Source: CAYSDH01 sp964429805
GTDB lineage: Bacteria; Bacteroidota; Bacteroidia; Flavobacteriales_D; JABDKJ01
Length of the DNA stretch: 12,292 nucleotides
Reading direction: 5' to 3'
NCBI GenBank assembly: GCA_964429805.1
Contig: CAYSDH010000083.1
Location: 1-12,292 of the forward strand
Both the position numbers and the translations under genes were made by a program. Below, piece by piece: positions 1 to 6,647 of the stretch. The notes beneath the pieces were generated by a model. That model did not search any database. It saw only the letters and a program-made list of their open reading frames with translations, and was not told the origin of the DNA. Every line of letters starts with the position of its first letter. The first letter of the stretch is position 1.

Positions 1-24
1 TGCCATACAGGTTATCCGTTGTAC
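1..24 (+). repeat. 3' end of an attC-like repeat, copy A (cut by window edge)
   Basis: This is the right-hand part of the repeat seen complete at 1044-1149 and 12146-12250. It has the CCATAC block at 3-8 followed by CCGTTGTAC at 16-24, matching CCATAC...CCGTTATAC in the 12.2-kb copy. The first gene starts 14 nt after its end. The 5' half lies outside the window, so its folding cannot be judged. Confidence 0.55.
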
Positions 25-37
25 ACTATGATGATTA

Positions 38-1036
38 ATGATTGACCACGATGTTATAGAATTCCAAAACGCTCCCAAATCTCTAGTTTGGGAAGGGGAC
101 TCTTTGGTTGATTGGGTGCATGGTGGAAACAAGTACCACCTTGATGGAAGATTTGAGCATTCAGGAATTGGCATTGGATACAAGTTTGACGCAGCCCAGG
201 TTTCACCGAATGGAATGTATAAAGTGGTCTACGAAAGACTGGGAACAAAAGGACTTGTTCTTAAGGGTGCAGAAATCGTTCGCGAAATTGATAGGTCATA
301 CTACTGCGCTGAGGTTTATGAATATCCTCTTGCTATAGTCGAACTAACTACCGGCCGAACAGGTATCATACACTGTCCAAACAGTTATCGAACAATTGAG
401 ATTGAGGATATCGAGACAGGTGAAAAAGTTGGCTTTAATGAGAGCCGAGAGTCAATTGATTTCTTTCAATCAAGGTTCCAAGTCACTAGTAATGGAACCT
501 ACATTCTGAGTGCAGGATGGCATTGGCACCCGTTTGGAGATGTCAAGCTATATAATCTAACCGAGGGATTAGTGGATAGTTCAATATTTGACAGCAACGG
601 ATTCGAACTCCCGATTAATGGTGAGGTATGTTCTGCCCGTTTCATTTCAGAATCAAAGATGCTGGTTAGTCTAACCAATGAGCCTTCGCTGGACGATGAA
701 CAAGAAGAGGAGGTTGGCTTGCTTTCATCACTTCAGGTAGGAGTGATTGACTTGGACACCTTGAGACTTGAAAAGAAGGTGACCCTCAAGAGCGAAACGG
801 GAGACCTTATTCCAATTGATGAAGACAAAGCTTGGTCACTGTTCGAATATCCGAAAATCATCGATTTAAATACAGGATTGACTCTCTGTGATTGCAAGCA
901 GATTCAAACCGGCAAGCAAAACTCATCAATCATTCATTACCTTGATTTTGTACCTGTGTATGCATATGATCCTGCTAACAGAAGATTGGCAGTGAAAACG
1001 GATCAAGGAATTTCTGTGTTAACCTACTACGAATAG
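38..1036 (+). CDS. Unrecognised 332-aa protein, possibly beta-propeller-like, in a cassette-like setting
   Basis: I do not recognise a family. The protein has no signal peptide and no membrane segment, so it is probably cytoplasmic. It is rich in short beta-type segments separated by turns. Phrases such as VSPNGMYKVVYE and VTSNGTYILSAGW recur, each followed by a description-like strand. This resembles WD40/propeller blades, but the blades are too irregular to count. An acidic stretch (DDEQEEE) lies near residue 220. The ATG at 38 is the first start in frame after a TGA at 32-34, and no ribosome binding site is visible. The gene nearly fills the space between two repeat copies, with 13 nt on the left and 8 nt on the right, as in an integron gene cassette. 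A propeller-like immunity or sensor role would be a guess; function unknown. Confidence 0.85.
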   Translation: MIDHDVIEFQNAPKSLVWEGDSLVDWVHGGNKYHLDGRFEHSGIGIGYKFDAAQVSPNGMYKVVYERLGTKGLVLKGAEIVREIDRSYYCAEVYEYPLAIVELTTGRTGIIHCPNSYRTIEIEDIETGEKVGFNESRESIDFFQSRFQVTSNGTYILSAGWHWHPFGDVKLYNLTEGLVDSSIFDSNGFELPINGEVCSARFISESKMLVSLTNEPSLDDEQEEEVGLLSSLQVGVIDLDTLRLEKKVTLKSETGDLIPIDEDKAWSLFEYPKIIDLNTGLTLCDCKQIQTGKQNSSIIHYLDFVPVYAYDPANRRLAVKTDQGISVLTYYE

Positions 1037-1043
1037 AAAAACA

Positions 1044-1149
1044 GTGTACAACATCATGTATATCATATGCCGCGCACAAAACCGCCCGCTCACCGCGCTA
1101 TGCGCGGCTCCGCCTTTGTCACTTTCCATACTCTTTGTCCCGTTGTAGA
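1044..1149 (+). repeat. attC-like repeat, copy B
   Basis: The outer arms are TGTACAAC (1045-1052) and GTTGTAGA (1142-1149), complementary at 7 of 8 positions. The inner arms are TGTAT (1057-1061) and ATAC (1128-1131), separated from the outer arms by unpaired spacers. The middle is GC-rich and contains a perfect hairpin, CCGCGC-tat-GCGCGG (1093-1107). Paired outer and inner arms with spacers between are the layout of integron attC sites (R''/L'' and L'/R'), although the R' core GTTGTAG does not match GTTRRRY exactly. It shares long blocks with the copy at 12146-12250. It could instead be an unrelated intergenic repeat family. Confidence 0.6.
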
Positions 1150-1191
1150 TAATACGAAATGGAACTAATACCAATAAATTGTAGAATTAGG

Positions 1192-1240
1192 AGCTGTAAC
1201 CCTTCGTTGTTTAGAAGGCAGCTAGATTATTGGCTAGCTG
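1192..1240 (+). promoter_or_regulatory. Two mutually exclusive stem-loops in the yitT leader
   Basis: The segment starting CAGCT at 1219 can pair in two ways. Upstream, AGCTG (1192-1196) plus CCTTC (1201-1205) pair with GAAGG (1214-1218) plus CAGCT (1219-1223). Downstream, CAGCTAG (1219-1225) pairs perfectly with CTAGCTG (1234-1240) across an 8-nt loop. Only one can form at a time. Such alternatives are typical of attenuation-type leaders, but the second hairpin is followed only by TTTGAAT, not a proper U-tract, and no riboswitch class is recognised. The element may instead be a DNA operator. Confidence 0.4.
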
Positions 1241-1283
1241 TTTGAATGTCTATCAAGCTTAAGAAAATATAGGAAAAAGAAGA

Positions 1284-2147
1284 ATGAATAAACTAAAACA
1301 ATTTCTTTCGGAGAGTTTTCAAATCGGCATAGGCATCCTGTTGGCTAGTATTGGTTTGAAGGCATTTCTGCTTCCAAATGGTTTTTTGGACGGAGGAGTG
1401 ACAGGGATTGCAATTCTTATCAGTCAGCTCTTAGAATCAAATGTTTCTATCGTTCTGATGATTGTCAGCTTTCCATTTTTATTAATCGGCTGGAAAACCT
1501 TAAACAAAACAATTGTTTTAAAATCCTTCCTATCAATTACAGCTTTAGCCATAATTATTCATTTCGAAAATTTCACCTCTGTTACTGACGATAAGCTACT
1601 TATCGCCATTTTTGGTGGTGTATTTCTAGGAGCTGGAATCGGAATAACGATCAAAAACGGGGCTGTTTTGGATGGTTCAGAAATTGTAGGAATATTTGTT
1701 AATAAAAGACTTGGAATAAGTATTGGAAAAGTTATTCTACTATTTAATATCATCCTATTTTCTGTTACCGCTTTACTGATATCGATAGAAGTTTCTATGT
1801 ATTCAATATTAACTTTCCTTATTACCGCAAAAGTGATTGACTTAATGATTGAAGGCTTTGAGGATTATGTTGGACTTATGATTGTCTCTGAAAAATTAAA
1901 TGAAATTGAATCGAGATTAGTGAATGAAATAGGTTTTGGCATTACAATCTATAAAGGGGCCAAAGGCTTTGGTCAAAGAGGACAAAAAGTACATCAAGAA
2001 ATTATTCATACAGTAATTAACCGAATTGACATCAATAGAACGTATCGTATCATCGAACAAATAGATAAAAAAGCATTTATTATAGAATTTGATGTAAATA
2101 GTGTAAAAGGAGGGAATGTTAAAAAGTACCTGAGTAAAGAAAAATGA
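1284..2147 (+). CDS. YitT family membrane protein (YitT domain plus DUF2179)
   Basis: This is a 287-aa integral membrane protein. It carries the YitT-type signatures at residues 24-45 (GLKAFLLPNGFLDGGVTG) and 111-134 (GGVFLGAGIG followed by NGAVLDGSEI), with about five hydrophobic segments up to residue 188. A soluble C-terminal DUF2179-type domain follows at about 200-285, including the stretch EIGFGITIYKGAKGF. Length and domain order are normal for the family. The family's transport role is poorly defined, so no substrate is proposed. The ATG at 1284 follows a purine-rich AGGAAAAAG. The gene is clearly more AT-rich than the downstream genes and lies between repeat-derived tracts, which may mean it was acquired. 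It has no partner gene nearby. Family assignment is firm; function is not. Confidence 0.93.
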   Translation: MNKLKQFLSESFQIGIGILLASIGLKAFLLPNGFLDGGVTGIAILISQLLESNVSIVLMIVSFPFLLIGWKTLNKTIVLKSFLSITALAIIIHFENFTSVTDDKLLIAIFGGVFLGAGIGITIKNGAVLDGSEIVGIFVNKRLGISIGKVILLFNIILFSVTALLISIEVSMYSILTFLITAKVIDLMIEGFEDYVGLMIVSEKLNEIESRLVNEIGFGITIYKGAKGFGQRGQKVHQEIIHTVINRIDINRTYRIIEQIDKKAFIIEFDVNSVKGGNVKKYLSKEK

Positions 2148-2500
2148 GAACTACTATCTCCAACAAAACCTATATGCAATACTGCGCAAAGCTAGACCGT
2201 TAGAGGCAATGTTGCTCGCGAGAATGGGAGTAGTGACCGAGAGTAGTCCAAACACACAAAACCACGCTTTGAAGCAGGCAGTAGACGTACTACGTGCCGA
2301 AATCCTTTCATTGACCATCAGCGATAATCGAGAACCACCGTGCGAACCAATCCCATTTTTGCCCCCGCACTTTGGCATTGTCCATAATCGATGAACAGGC
2401 AACACCAAGCAGATAAGCCTCGCTTCGCTGCGGCATACTTCGGCAAGCTCAGCACACCGCATCTGCTCTAAAACTCCTCCACAACCGGAGCTTCAATCGA
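2148..2500. other. Gene-free tract with degenerate repeat-derived sequence
   Basis: I see no credible gene here. The tract contains an 18-base block (2284-2301) matching 11973-11990 at 17 of 18 positions. It also has a CTCCAAC/GTTAGAG pair (2158-2164 and 2199-2205) resembling the outer arms of a short attC-like site. A long imperfect hairpin has outer arms GCAGAT (2409-2414) and ATCTGC (2461-2466) and inner arms GCGG (2430-2433) and CCGC (2457-2460). Inside it lies CTTCGGCAAGCTCAG (2438-2452), a type of motif often dispersed between genes in Bacteroidota. The reverse-strand open frame over 2154-2462 has a low-complexity composition unlike a normal protein and is best read as a repeat translated by chance. 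Confidence 0.5.
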
Positions 2501-2502
2501 GC

Positions 2503-2519
2503 ATTAGAATCTCATTAGA
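2503..2519 (-). promoter_or_regulatory. Pair of TCTAAT hexamers at 11-bp spacing upstream of the response regulator
   Basis: ATTAGA occurs at 2503-2508 and 2514-2519. Read on the minus strand this is TCTAAT-N5-TCTAAT, the same hexamer and period as in the promoters at 4670 and 5705. It lies about 38 bp upstream of the -7 box of the response regulator gene and points the other way, so autoregulation is possible but less secure than the two downstream sites. Confidence 0.45.
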
Positions 2520-2556
2520 ACTTGAGTCGGCCCTAAGTTCCCCGCTACTTTCCTTT

Positions 2557-2577
2557 TACATTTGAGTCTTTAAGACT
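2557..2577 (+). promoter_or_regulatory. Promoter -7 box and overlapping palindrome before the response regulator gene
   Basis: TACATTTG (2557-2564) fits the Bacteroidota -7 consensus TAnnTTTG exactly. No TTG is found at the usual -33 distance. Directly downstream, where transcription should begin, is the perfect palindrome AGTCTT-T-AAGACT (2565-2577). It could be an operator or simply an early-transcript hairpin. The ATG of the regulator gene is at 2595, giving a leader of about 25 nt. Confidence 0.6.
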
Positions 2578-2594
2578 TAGTAAAATATAGTAAG

Positions 2595-3278
2595 ATGACC
2601 ATCTTAATTATCGAAGACGAGCAAGACATCGCGGCATTCTTGAAAAAAGGGCTGGAGGAAAACGGTCACACCGCTCAATTGGCCTTTGATGGTGAAATGG
2701 GGCTCCGCTTGGCGGCAAGTGCTCATTTCGATATCATCTTGTTGGACATCATTTTGCCAAAAATCAACGGACTTGAAGTGTGTAAGAAACTCCGTAATGA
2801 GTTACAGTTTACTAACCCAATACTTATGTTGACCGCGCTTGGAGCCACTGATGACATTGTCGATGGGCTCGATATTGGCGCTGATGACTACCTAGTGAAA
2901 CCCGTTAAATTCAAGGAACTACTCGCCCGCCTAAATGCACTCGGTAGAAGGCAAAATCGGTCAGTCGGGACTGAGGTATTCGAAATAGGTGCCTTACAGC
3001 TCAATCATGGTAGTAAGGAGGTGAAATATGATGGTGAATCGGTCAACCTTACTGCAAAGGAGTTCAACCTATTGGCCTACCTGATGCGCAACAAAGGCAG
3101 GGTGCTCTCGCGGGTAGATATTCTTGAAAACGTCTGGGATATTAACTTCGATTTGGGCACCAACGTCATCGATGTATACATGAATTATTTGCGTAAAAAA
3201 ATCGATAAGCGATTTGATGTCAAGTTATTGCACACCGTTGTCGGCATGGGATATGTAATCAAAGAGCCTGGGTCATGA
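2595..3278 (+). CDS. OmpR/PhoB-family response regulator
   Basis: This 227-aa DNA-binding response regulator has an N-terminal receiver domain (about residues 1-115). The acidic pocket is E7-D8, the phosphate-accepting aspartate is D51 in LLDIILPK, and the conserved switch residues are T80 and K102 (in YLVKP). A C-terminal winged-helix DNA-binding domain follows (about 125-224), with the typical NLTAKEFNLLAYLMRN start and the recognition region NVIDVYMNYLRKKID. Length is standard. The stop codon overlaps the start of the adjacent histidine kinase by 4 bp (ATGA), so the two are translationally coupled and should be cognate. The direct-repeat hexamers before the LRR and SPFH genes are the type of site this family binds, which makes those genes its likely targets. 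The inducing signal cannot be read from the sequence. Confidence 0.95.
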   Translation: MTILIIEDEQDIAAFLKKGLEENGHTAQLAFDGEMGLRLAASAHFDIILLDIILPKINGLEVCKKLRNELQFTNPILMLTALGATDDIVDGLDIGADDYLVKPVKFKELLARLNALGRRQNRSVGTEVFEIGALQLNHGSKEVKYDGESVNLTAKEFNLLAYLMRNKGRVLSRVDILENVWDINFDLGTNVIDVYMNYLRKKIDKRFDVKLLHTVVGMGYVIKEPGS

Positions 3279-4618
3279 AAATTAGAAAAAGGATTACCTA
3301 CACGTTTACTATTCTATTTGGAGTGCTCATCCTAGGGCTCTGCTTGCTGGTTTACGTCATGTCCGTCTCTACGCAAGAGCAACTCTTCTTTAACCTGCTC
3401 GACAAGCGACTCAACATCACCGAACAGTTTTTTCTTGAGAGTGATTCGTTCAGCGAAGAAGTAAGAGACAAAGTCCGCGACAACTTCTTGAAAACCTTGC
3501 CTGAAGAAATTGAATATGTAGACACCCTTGCCAATTTTAGAGCACCCGAAAGTGTACTGAAACATTTGCCTGATGACTTTATGGGCAAAATCTCAGCGGA
3601 GTCTTCCCTGACATGGAATAGTGATAATTTGCAGGGCATAGCGCGCGTATATAACATTCAAGAGGTCGAGTATGTCGTATTGGTCATAGCATGTGATCGG
3701 AATGGTAAAGCCTACATAGCTAGGCTTCGCAACATACTTATCCTGAGCTTTTTAAGCACCGTCCTCATTACTTTTCTTCTAAGTAACTACTTCTCTCGCA
3801 GGGTATTGAAGCCAATAGCAGGCAAAATAAATAAAGCGAATGCAATCAGTGCGTCCAACTTAGATATGAGATTGACCGTGTACAATGAAAATGACGAGCT
3901 AGGCATGCTTGCGTTGTCATTTAATAAGCTACTGGATAGATTGCAAAAGGCATTTGAGCTTGAAAAGAATTTTGTGCGCTACGTCTCGCATGAGCTTAAA
4001 AATCCATTGGCTGTAATCCTAGGCGAGGCCGAAGTTACCTTGCTTAAAAAGAGGACTGATAGTGAGTATGTCGAAACAATTGAAAGAATAAAGAGGAAGG
4101 CAGAAAGGCTCAATATGTTAGTCAATCATTTTTTGGAGCTTTCAAAATTGGAGTCTTTTCAAGTTACTAAGCAGAAGGTGAGCCTAGATGAAACACTGCT
4201 TGACATTACATCTAATCTCACTCCATACTACGAGAAGGTGAAAATCGACTTCAGCATAAGTGAAGATGGTGATCCAGATGATTACATAGTTGAAGCAGAT
4301 GGTCAGTTGATGTACAATGCGTTGTACAATTTAGTAGAGAATGCGTGCAAGTTTTCTCACAGTGGAGGACGGGTTACAATCAGTTTAGACAAGTCTAATA
4401 GTCGAACTATGGTTTCTATACGAGATGAAGGCATAGGTATCGAGGCTGAGCACTTAGCACACATTTACAAGCCGCTGTATCGTGGTGGAAATGCGCGTGA
4501 AATAGATGGGACTGGAATAGGACTTGCCCTTGTAGAGCGTATCATCTACTTGCATGGTGGAGAGATCAAGGTGGACTCACATCTTGGAAGAGGAACTACA
4601 TTTATCGTGACACTCTGA
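3275..4618 (+). CDS. Sensor histidine kinase, cognate to the upstream response regulator
   Basis: This is a 447-aa inner-membrane sensor kinase. A first membrane segment (about residues 8-30) is followed by a sensor region of about 115 residues with no recognised domain, expected to be periplasmic. A second membrane segment lies at about 151-171, then HAMP (about 172-225). The HisKA dimerisation domain has the phosphate-accepting H239 in SHELKNPL. The HATPase domain shows the N box (NLVENACKF, residues 352-360), G1 (DEGIGI, 384-389) and G2 (GTGIGLAL, 412-419). All catalytic motifs are intact. The start overlaps the regulator stop by 4 bp. The layout resembles the CusS/QseC group, but no metal-binding motif stands out in the sensor region, so no ligand is assigned. 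No clear terminator follows the gene. Confidence 0.95.
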   Translation: MKIRKRITYTFTILFGVLILGLCLLVYVMSVSTQEQLFFNLLDKRLNITEQFFLESDSFSEEVRDKVRDNFLKTLPEEIEYVDTLANFRAPESVLKHLPDDFMGKISAESSLTWNSDNLQGIARVYNIQEVEYVVLVIACDRNGKAYIARLRNILILSFLSTVLITFLLSNYFSRRVLKPIAGKINKANAISASNLDMRLTVYNENDELGMLALSFNKLLDRLQKAFELEKNFVRYVSHELKNPLAVILGEAEVTLLKKRTDSEYVETIERIKRKAERLNMLVNHFLELSKLESFQVTKQKVSLDETLLDITSNLTPYYEKVKIDFSISEDGDPDDYIVEADGQLMYNALYNLVENACKFSHSGGRVTISLDKSNSRTMVSIRDEGIGIEAEHLAHIYKPLYRGGNAREIDGTGIGLALVERIIYLHGGEIKVDSHLGRGTTFIVTL

Positions 4619-4669
4619 AAGTTGATCGAAATGTCTCAAAACACACGCTTTTTTATTCACGGCACAATT

Positions 4670-4726
4670 TCTAATGTGATTTTAACATCAACCTAATTTC
4701 AGCTTAAGGCGGGGTACTTAGTTTTA
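4670..4726 (+). promoter_or_regulatory. Promoter of the LRR gene with four response-regulator hexamers
   Basis: Four direct hexamers start at exactly 11-bp intervals: TCTAAT (4670), TTTAAC (4681), CCTAAT (4692) and CTTAAG (4703). Ten bases after the last one is an imperfect -7 box, TAGTTTTA (4719-4726), and no TTG lies at -33. OmpR-family regulators bind direct repeats of about 6 bp with 11-bp periodicity; the PmrA/QseB box CTTAAT-N5-CTTAAT is a close known example. The gap to the -7 box and the weak -33 suggest activation. The ATG is at 4742. The same arrangement precedes the SPFH gene. Confidence 0.8.
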
Positions 4727-4741
4727 TAAAAAATTAAAATT

Positions 4742-5659
4742 ATGACACCATTTAAGTCTCTAATCATACTCGCTTTCTCCTGCGCCATGGCTCAACTTCA
4801 CGCCCAAAAGGAGATAACTGACTCGCTCCATATTTACCATTCTATAGAAGAAGCCCTTTCTGAGCCTGAGAAAGTGCAGACGCTAGAGGTCATACACCTA
4901 CAAGATGGTGACAGATTGGAGTTACTCAGAAAGTTCCCCAACTTAACATCATTGAGTCTCATTGATTTTCAATCTGCTGAAGCCCCTGAGTCGATCTCAA
5001 AACTCAAGGGACTTAAAGAGCTAAAGTTTATCAATGACGATTTTCGCACGCTACCTGACTCTTACGAGAATCTGGTCAATCTCGAGCACCTTGAGTTCGT
5101 CTATGACACCCATCTAAACCTCCAGAATGCCATGAGGCTTGCAGGGAAACTTCCTGCACTCAAGGAGTTGAGAATAGAAGGTCTGCCTGGGCTCGTCATT
5201 TCTGATCAAATCGAGTTTCCTGCGCATCTGCGGATATTAAGCCTGAGGAATAACCACCTGAATCACCTTCCCCTAGGGATTGTTAATCTTAAAGATCTTG
5301 AAATTCTCGATGTGGGCAACAATGAGTTCTTAGATCTGCCTGAGTTCGTTGCAGACCTACCCAAGTTGAATACGATTTACCTAGATCAACAGCCTTTCTT
5401 AAAGTTCGATAGTACTATAGATGTTCTTCGAAAAAACCCGTCCCTCATGGAGGTGCATTTGGAAGGCAATCATTTGACCAGAGAGGCTATAAAGCCCTTA
5501 GGTATGGACGCTCGCTTCTCCATGCTGCTAGATGAAGATCACAAGGCAAAGTCACTCATGTATAGCCCACACATTAACGACAATTTACCCCCGATGCCTC
5601 ATGAGTTTCACGCGCCTGAAAATGCCTCTTTTAAAATCCCACTAAAACGAAAAAAATAG
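4742..5659 (+). CDS. Secreted leucine-rich-repeat protein
   Basis: This 305-aa protein has a Sec signal peptide (MTPFKSLIILAFSCAMAQLHA, cleavage expected after residue 21). The mature part carries a run of leucine-rich repeats over about residues 60-250. Units include LTSLSLIDF, LKELKFIND, LRILSLRNNHLNHLP, LEILDVGNNEFLDLP and LMEVHLEGNHL. The spacing is about 23 residues, as in bacterial and plant-type LRRs, with a longer irregular unit near residues 115-145. The C-terminus is short and polar, ends in KRKK, and has no sorting domain or lipobox. It should be periplasmic or exported, and LRRs usually bind proteins. Its promoter carries the four-hexamer array, so it is a likely output of the adjacent two-component system. 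The ligand is unknown. Confidence 0.9.
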   Translation: MTPFKSLIILAFSCAMAQLHAQKEITDSLHIYHSIEEALSEPEKVQTLEVIHLQDGDRLELLRKFPNLTSLSLIDFQSAEAPESISKLKGLKELKFINDDFRTLPDSYENLVNLEHLEFVYDTHLNLQNAMRLAGKLPALKELRIEGLPGLVISDQIEFPAHLRILSLRNNHLNHLPLGIVNLKDLEILDVGNNEFLDLPEFVADLPKLNTIYLDQQPFLKFDSTIDVLRKNPSLMEVHLEGNHLTREAIKPLGMDARFSMLLDEDHKAKSLMYSPHINDNLPPMPHEFHAPENASFKIPLKRKK

Positions 5660-5704
5660 AGCCACAGGCGCCATTTCTGTAGCACATATTGGCCGAGTAG
5701 AAAT

Positions 5705-5761
5705 TCTAACCACATTCTAATTTCAGACTAATTTGGTTTTAAGATGAGTAAATGACATTTG
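5705..5761 (+). promoter_or_regulatory. Promoter of the SPFH gene with four response-regulator hexamers
   Basis: Hexamers start at 5705 (TCTAAC), 5716 (TCTAAT), 5727 (ACTAAT) and 5738 (TTTAAG), again at an exact 11-bp period. Ten bases after the last comes GACATTTG (5754-5761), a -7 box that lacks only the first T of TAnnTTTG. Number, period, distance to the -7 box and the TTAAG-type last hexamer all agree with the LRR promoter, although the intervening sequence mostly differs. This argues for a shared regulator rather than a recent duplication. Confidence 0.8.
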
Positions 5762-5784
5762 AGTAAACAATAAGACAAGTGAAT

Positions 5785-6558
5785 ATGAAAAAGCAAAATG
5801 TAATAGCACTATTGATTGTGACAATCATGATGACTTCTTGTACGGTTATTCGACCTGGACAGGTAGGCGTAAAGCAAAAAGTAGGAAAGCTGTCTGATAC
5901 CGTTTTGGATGAAGGGGCTCATTCTTACAATTTCTTCACAACCAAAATTGTGAGAGCCACTATACTGACTCAAAACTTAGAGTTGGACCTGAACCTACCC
6001 AGCAAAGAAGGGCTCAACGTGGGAGCAGAAATCTCCATCCTGTATAGAGTAGAGCGCGACAAGGTCCCATCACTTATAGAGTCTGTCGGCTTGGATTACG
6101 AGAGTATAATCCGAAGTGTCTTCCGATCTGCATCTGCAGACGTCTGTGCACAGTTTTTTGCCAAAGACATGCACTCGGGTATGCGCGGTGACATAGAGCT
6201 GGATATCAAGAATCACATGGCGCGCACCCTCACTGAAAAAGGGCTGATCATCGAAGCAGTTCTCATGAAGACCATCAAACTGCCGCCAGGACTATACAAC
6301 TCGATAGAGAATAAGATGGAGGCTGAGCAAGACGCAATGAGAATGCAGTTCGTGTTACAACAAGAACGATCTGAAGCGGAACGTAAGATCATCGAAGCGG
6401 AAGGGACAAGAGACGCGCAGATCATACTCTCTGAAGGCCTTACCAGAGAGATATTACAACTCAAGAGTATTGAGGCCTTCTTAAAATTATCCGAATCAGA
6501 TGGCTCCAAGGTCATCATAAGTGGAGCTGGAGAAATACCTCTTATGCTCGAAGACTAA
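5785..6558 (+). CDS. SPFH/band-7 (prohibitin-type) lipoprotein
   Basis: This 257-aa protein has a short lipoprotein signal peptide. The predicted lipid-bearing cysteine is C19 in IMMTSC. The SPFH domain begins at once (VIRPGQVGVKQKVGKL) and runs to about residue 170, including the beta-rich NVGAEISILYRVE segment and the PPGLYNSIENK end. A charged helix follows (about 171-232: KMEAEQDAMR, then AERKIIEAEGTRDAQ), as in prohibitin, stomatin and HflK/C proteins, which assemble into membrane-associated rings. I prefer the ATG at 5785 over the GTG at 5779 because it starts a normal signal peptide. Anchoring by lipid instead of a membrane helix is a notable feature, although the type is familiar in Bacteroidota. 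The four-hexamer promoter links the gene to the two-component system. Confidence 0.9.
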   Translation: MKKQNVIALLIVTIMMTSCTVIRPGQVGVKQKVGKLSDTVLDEGAHSYNFFTTKIVRATILTQNLELDLNLPSKEGLNVGAEISILYRVERDKVPSLIESVGLDYESIIRSVFRSASADVCAQFFAKDMHSGMRGDIELDIKNHMARTLTEKGLIIEAVLMKTIKLPPGLYNSIENKMEAEQDAMRMQFVLQQERSEAERKIIEAEGTRDAQIILSEGLTREILQLKSIEAFLKLSESDGSKVIISGAGEIPLMLED

Positions 6559-6579
6559 ATGCTTTGTAATAAATAACCG

Positions 6580-6603
6580 CCCTGCGTCAATAAGGACGCA
6601 GGG
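6580..6603 (+). terminator. Stem-loop between the SPFH and carbonic anhydrase genes
   Basis: A perfect 9-bp stem, CCCTGCGTC (6580-6588) with GACGCAGGG (6595-6603), closes a 6-nt loop. It is followed by G then TAAAAAAC rather than a U-tract, so it may be a weak terminator, an RNA-stabilising element or a processing site. No -7 box is seen before the next gene, which would fit partial read-through into it. Confidence 0.55.
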
Positions 6604-6647
6604 GTAAAAAACGATCATACATAAACAACAATTTAAAAATTAGGAAG

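Noticed and set aside
1044..1149. Repeat copies as insertion sequence ends or a MITE
   Set aside because: The copies have diverged middles, no target-site duplication is visible around them, and their two-step arm pairing fits an attC-like fold better than simple terminal inverted repeats.
2154..2462. Reverse-strand open frame of 102 codons
   Set aside because: Its composition (runs such as SARSTSTACFKAWFCVFG) is unlike a real protein, and it lies on repeat text shared with the tract near 11.9 kb. No start context or conserved domain is seen.
4670..4708. CRISPR-like or iteron-like array
   Set aside because: The repeat is only six bases with a helical-turn period and sits directly before a promoter element, which fits regulator binding and not an origin or CRISPR.
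6580..6603. Hairpin as a clear Rho-independent terminator
   Set aside because: The stem is strong but is followed by an A-rich run on the plus strand, and the minus-strand side lacks a U-tract too, so it was kept only as a stem-loop of uncertain role.
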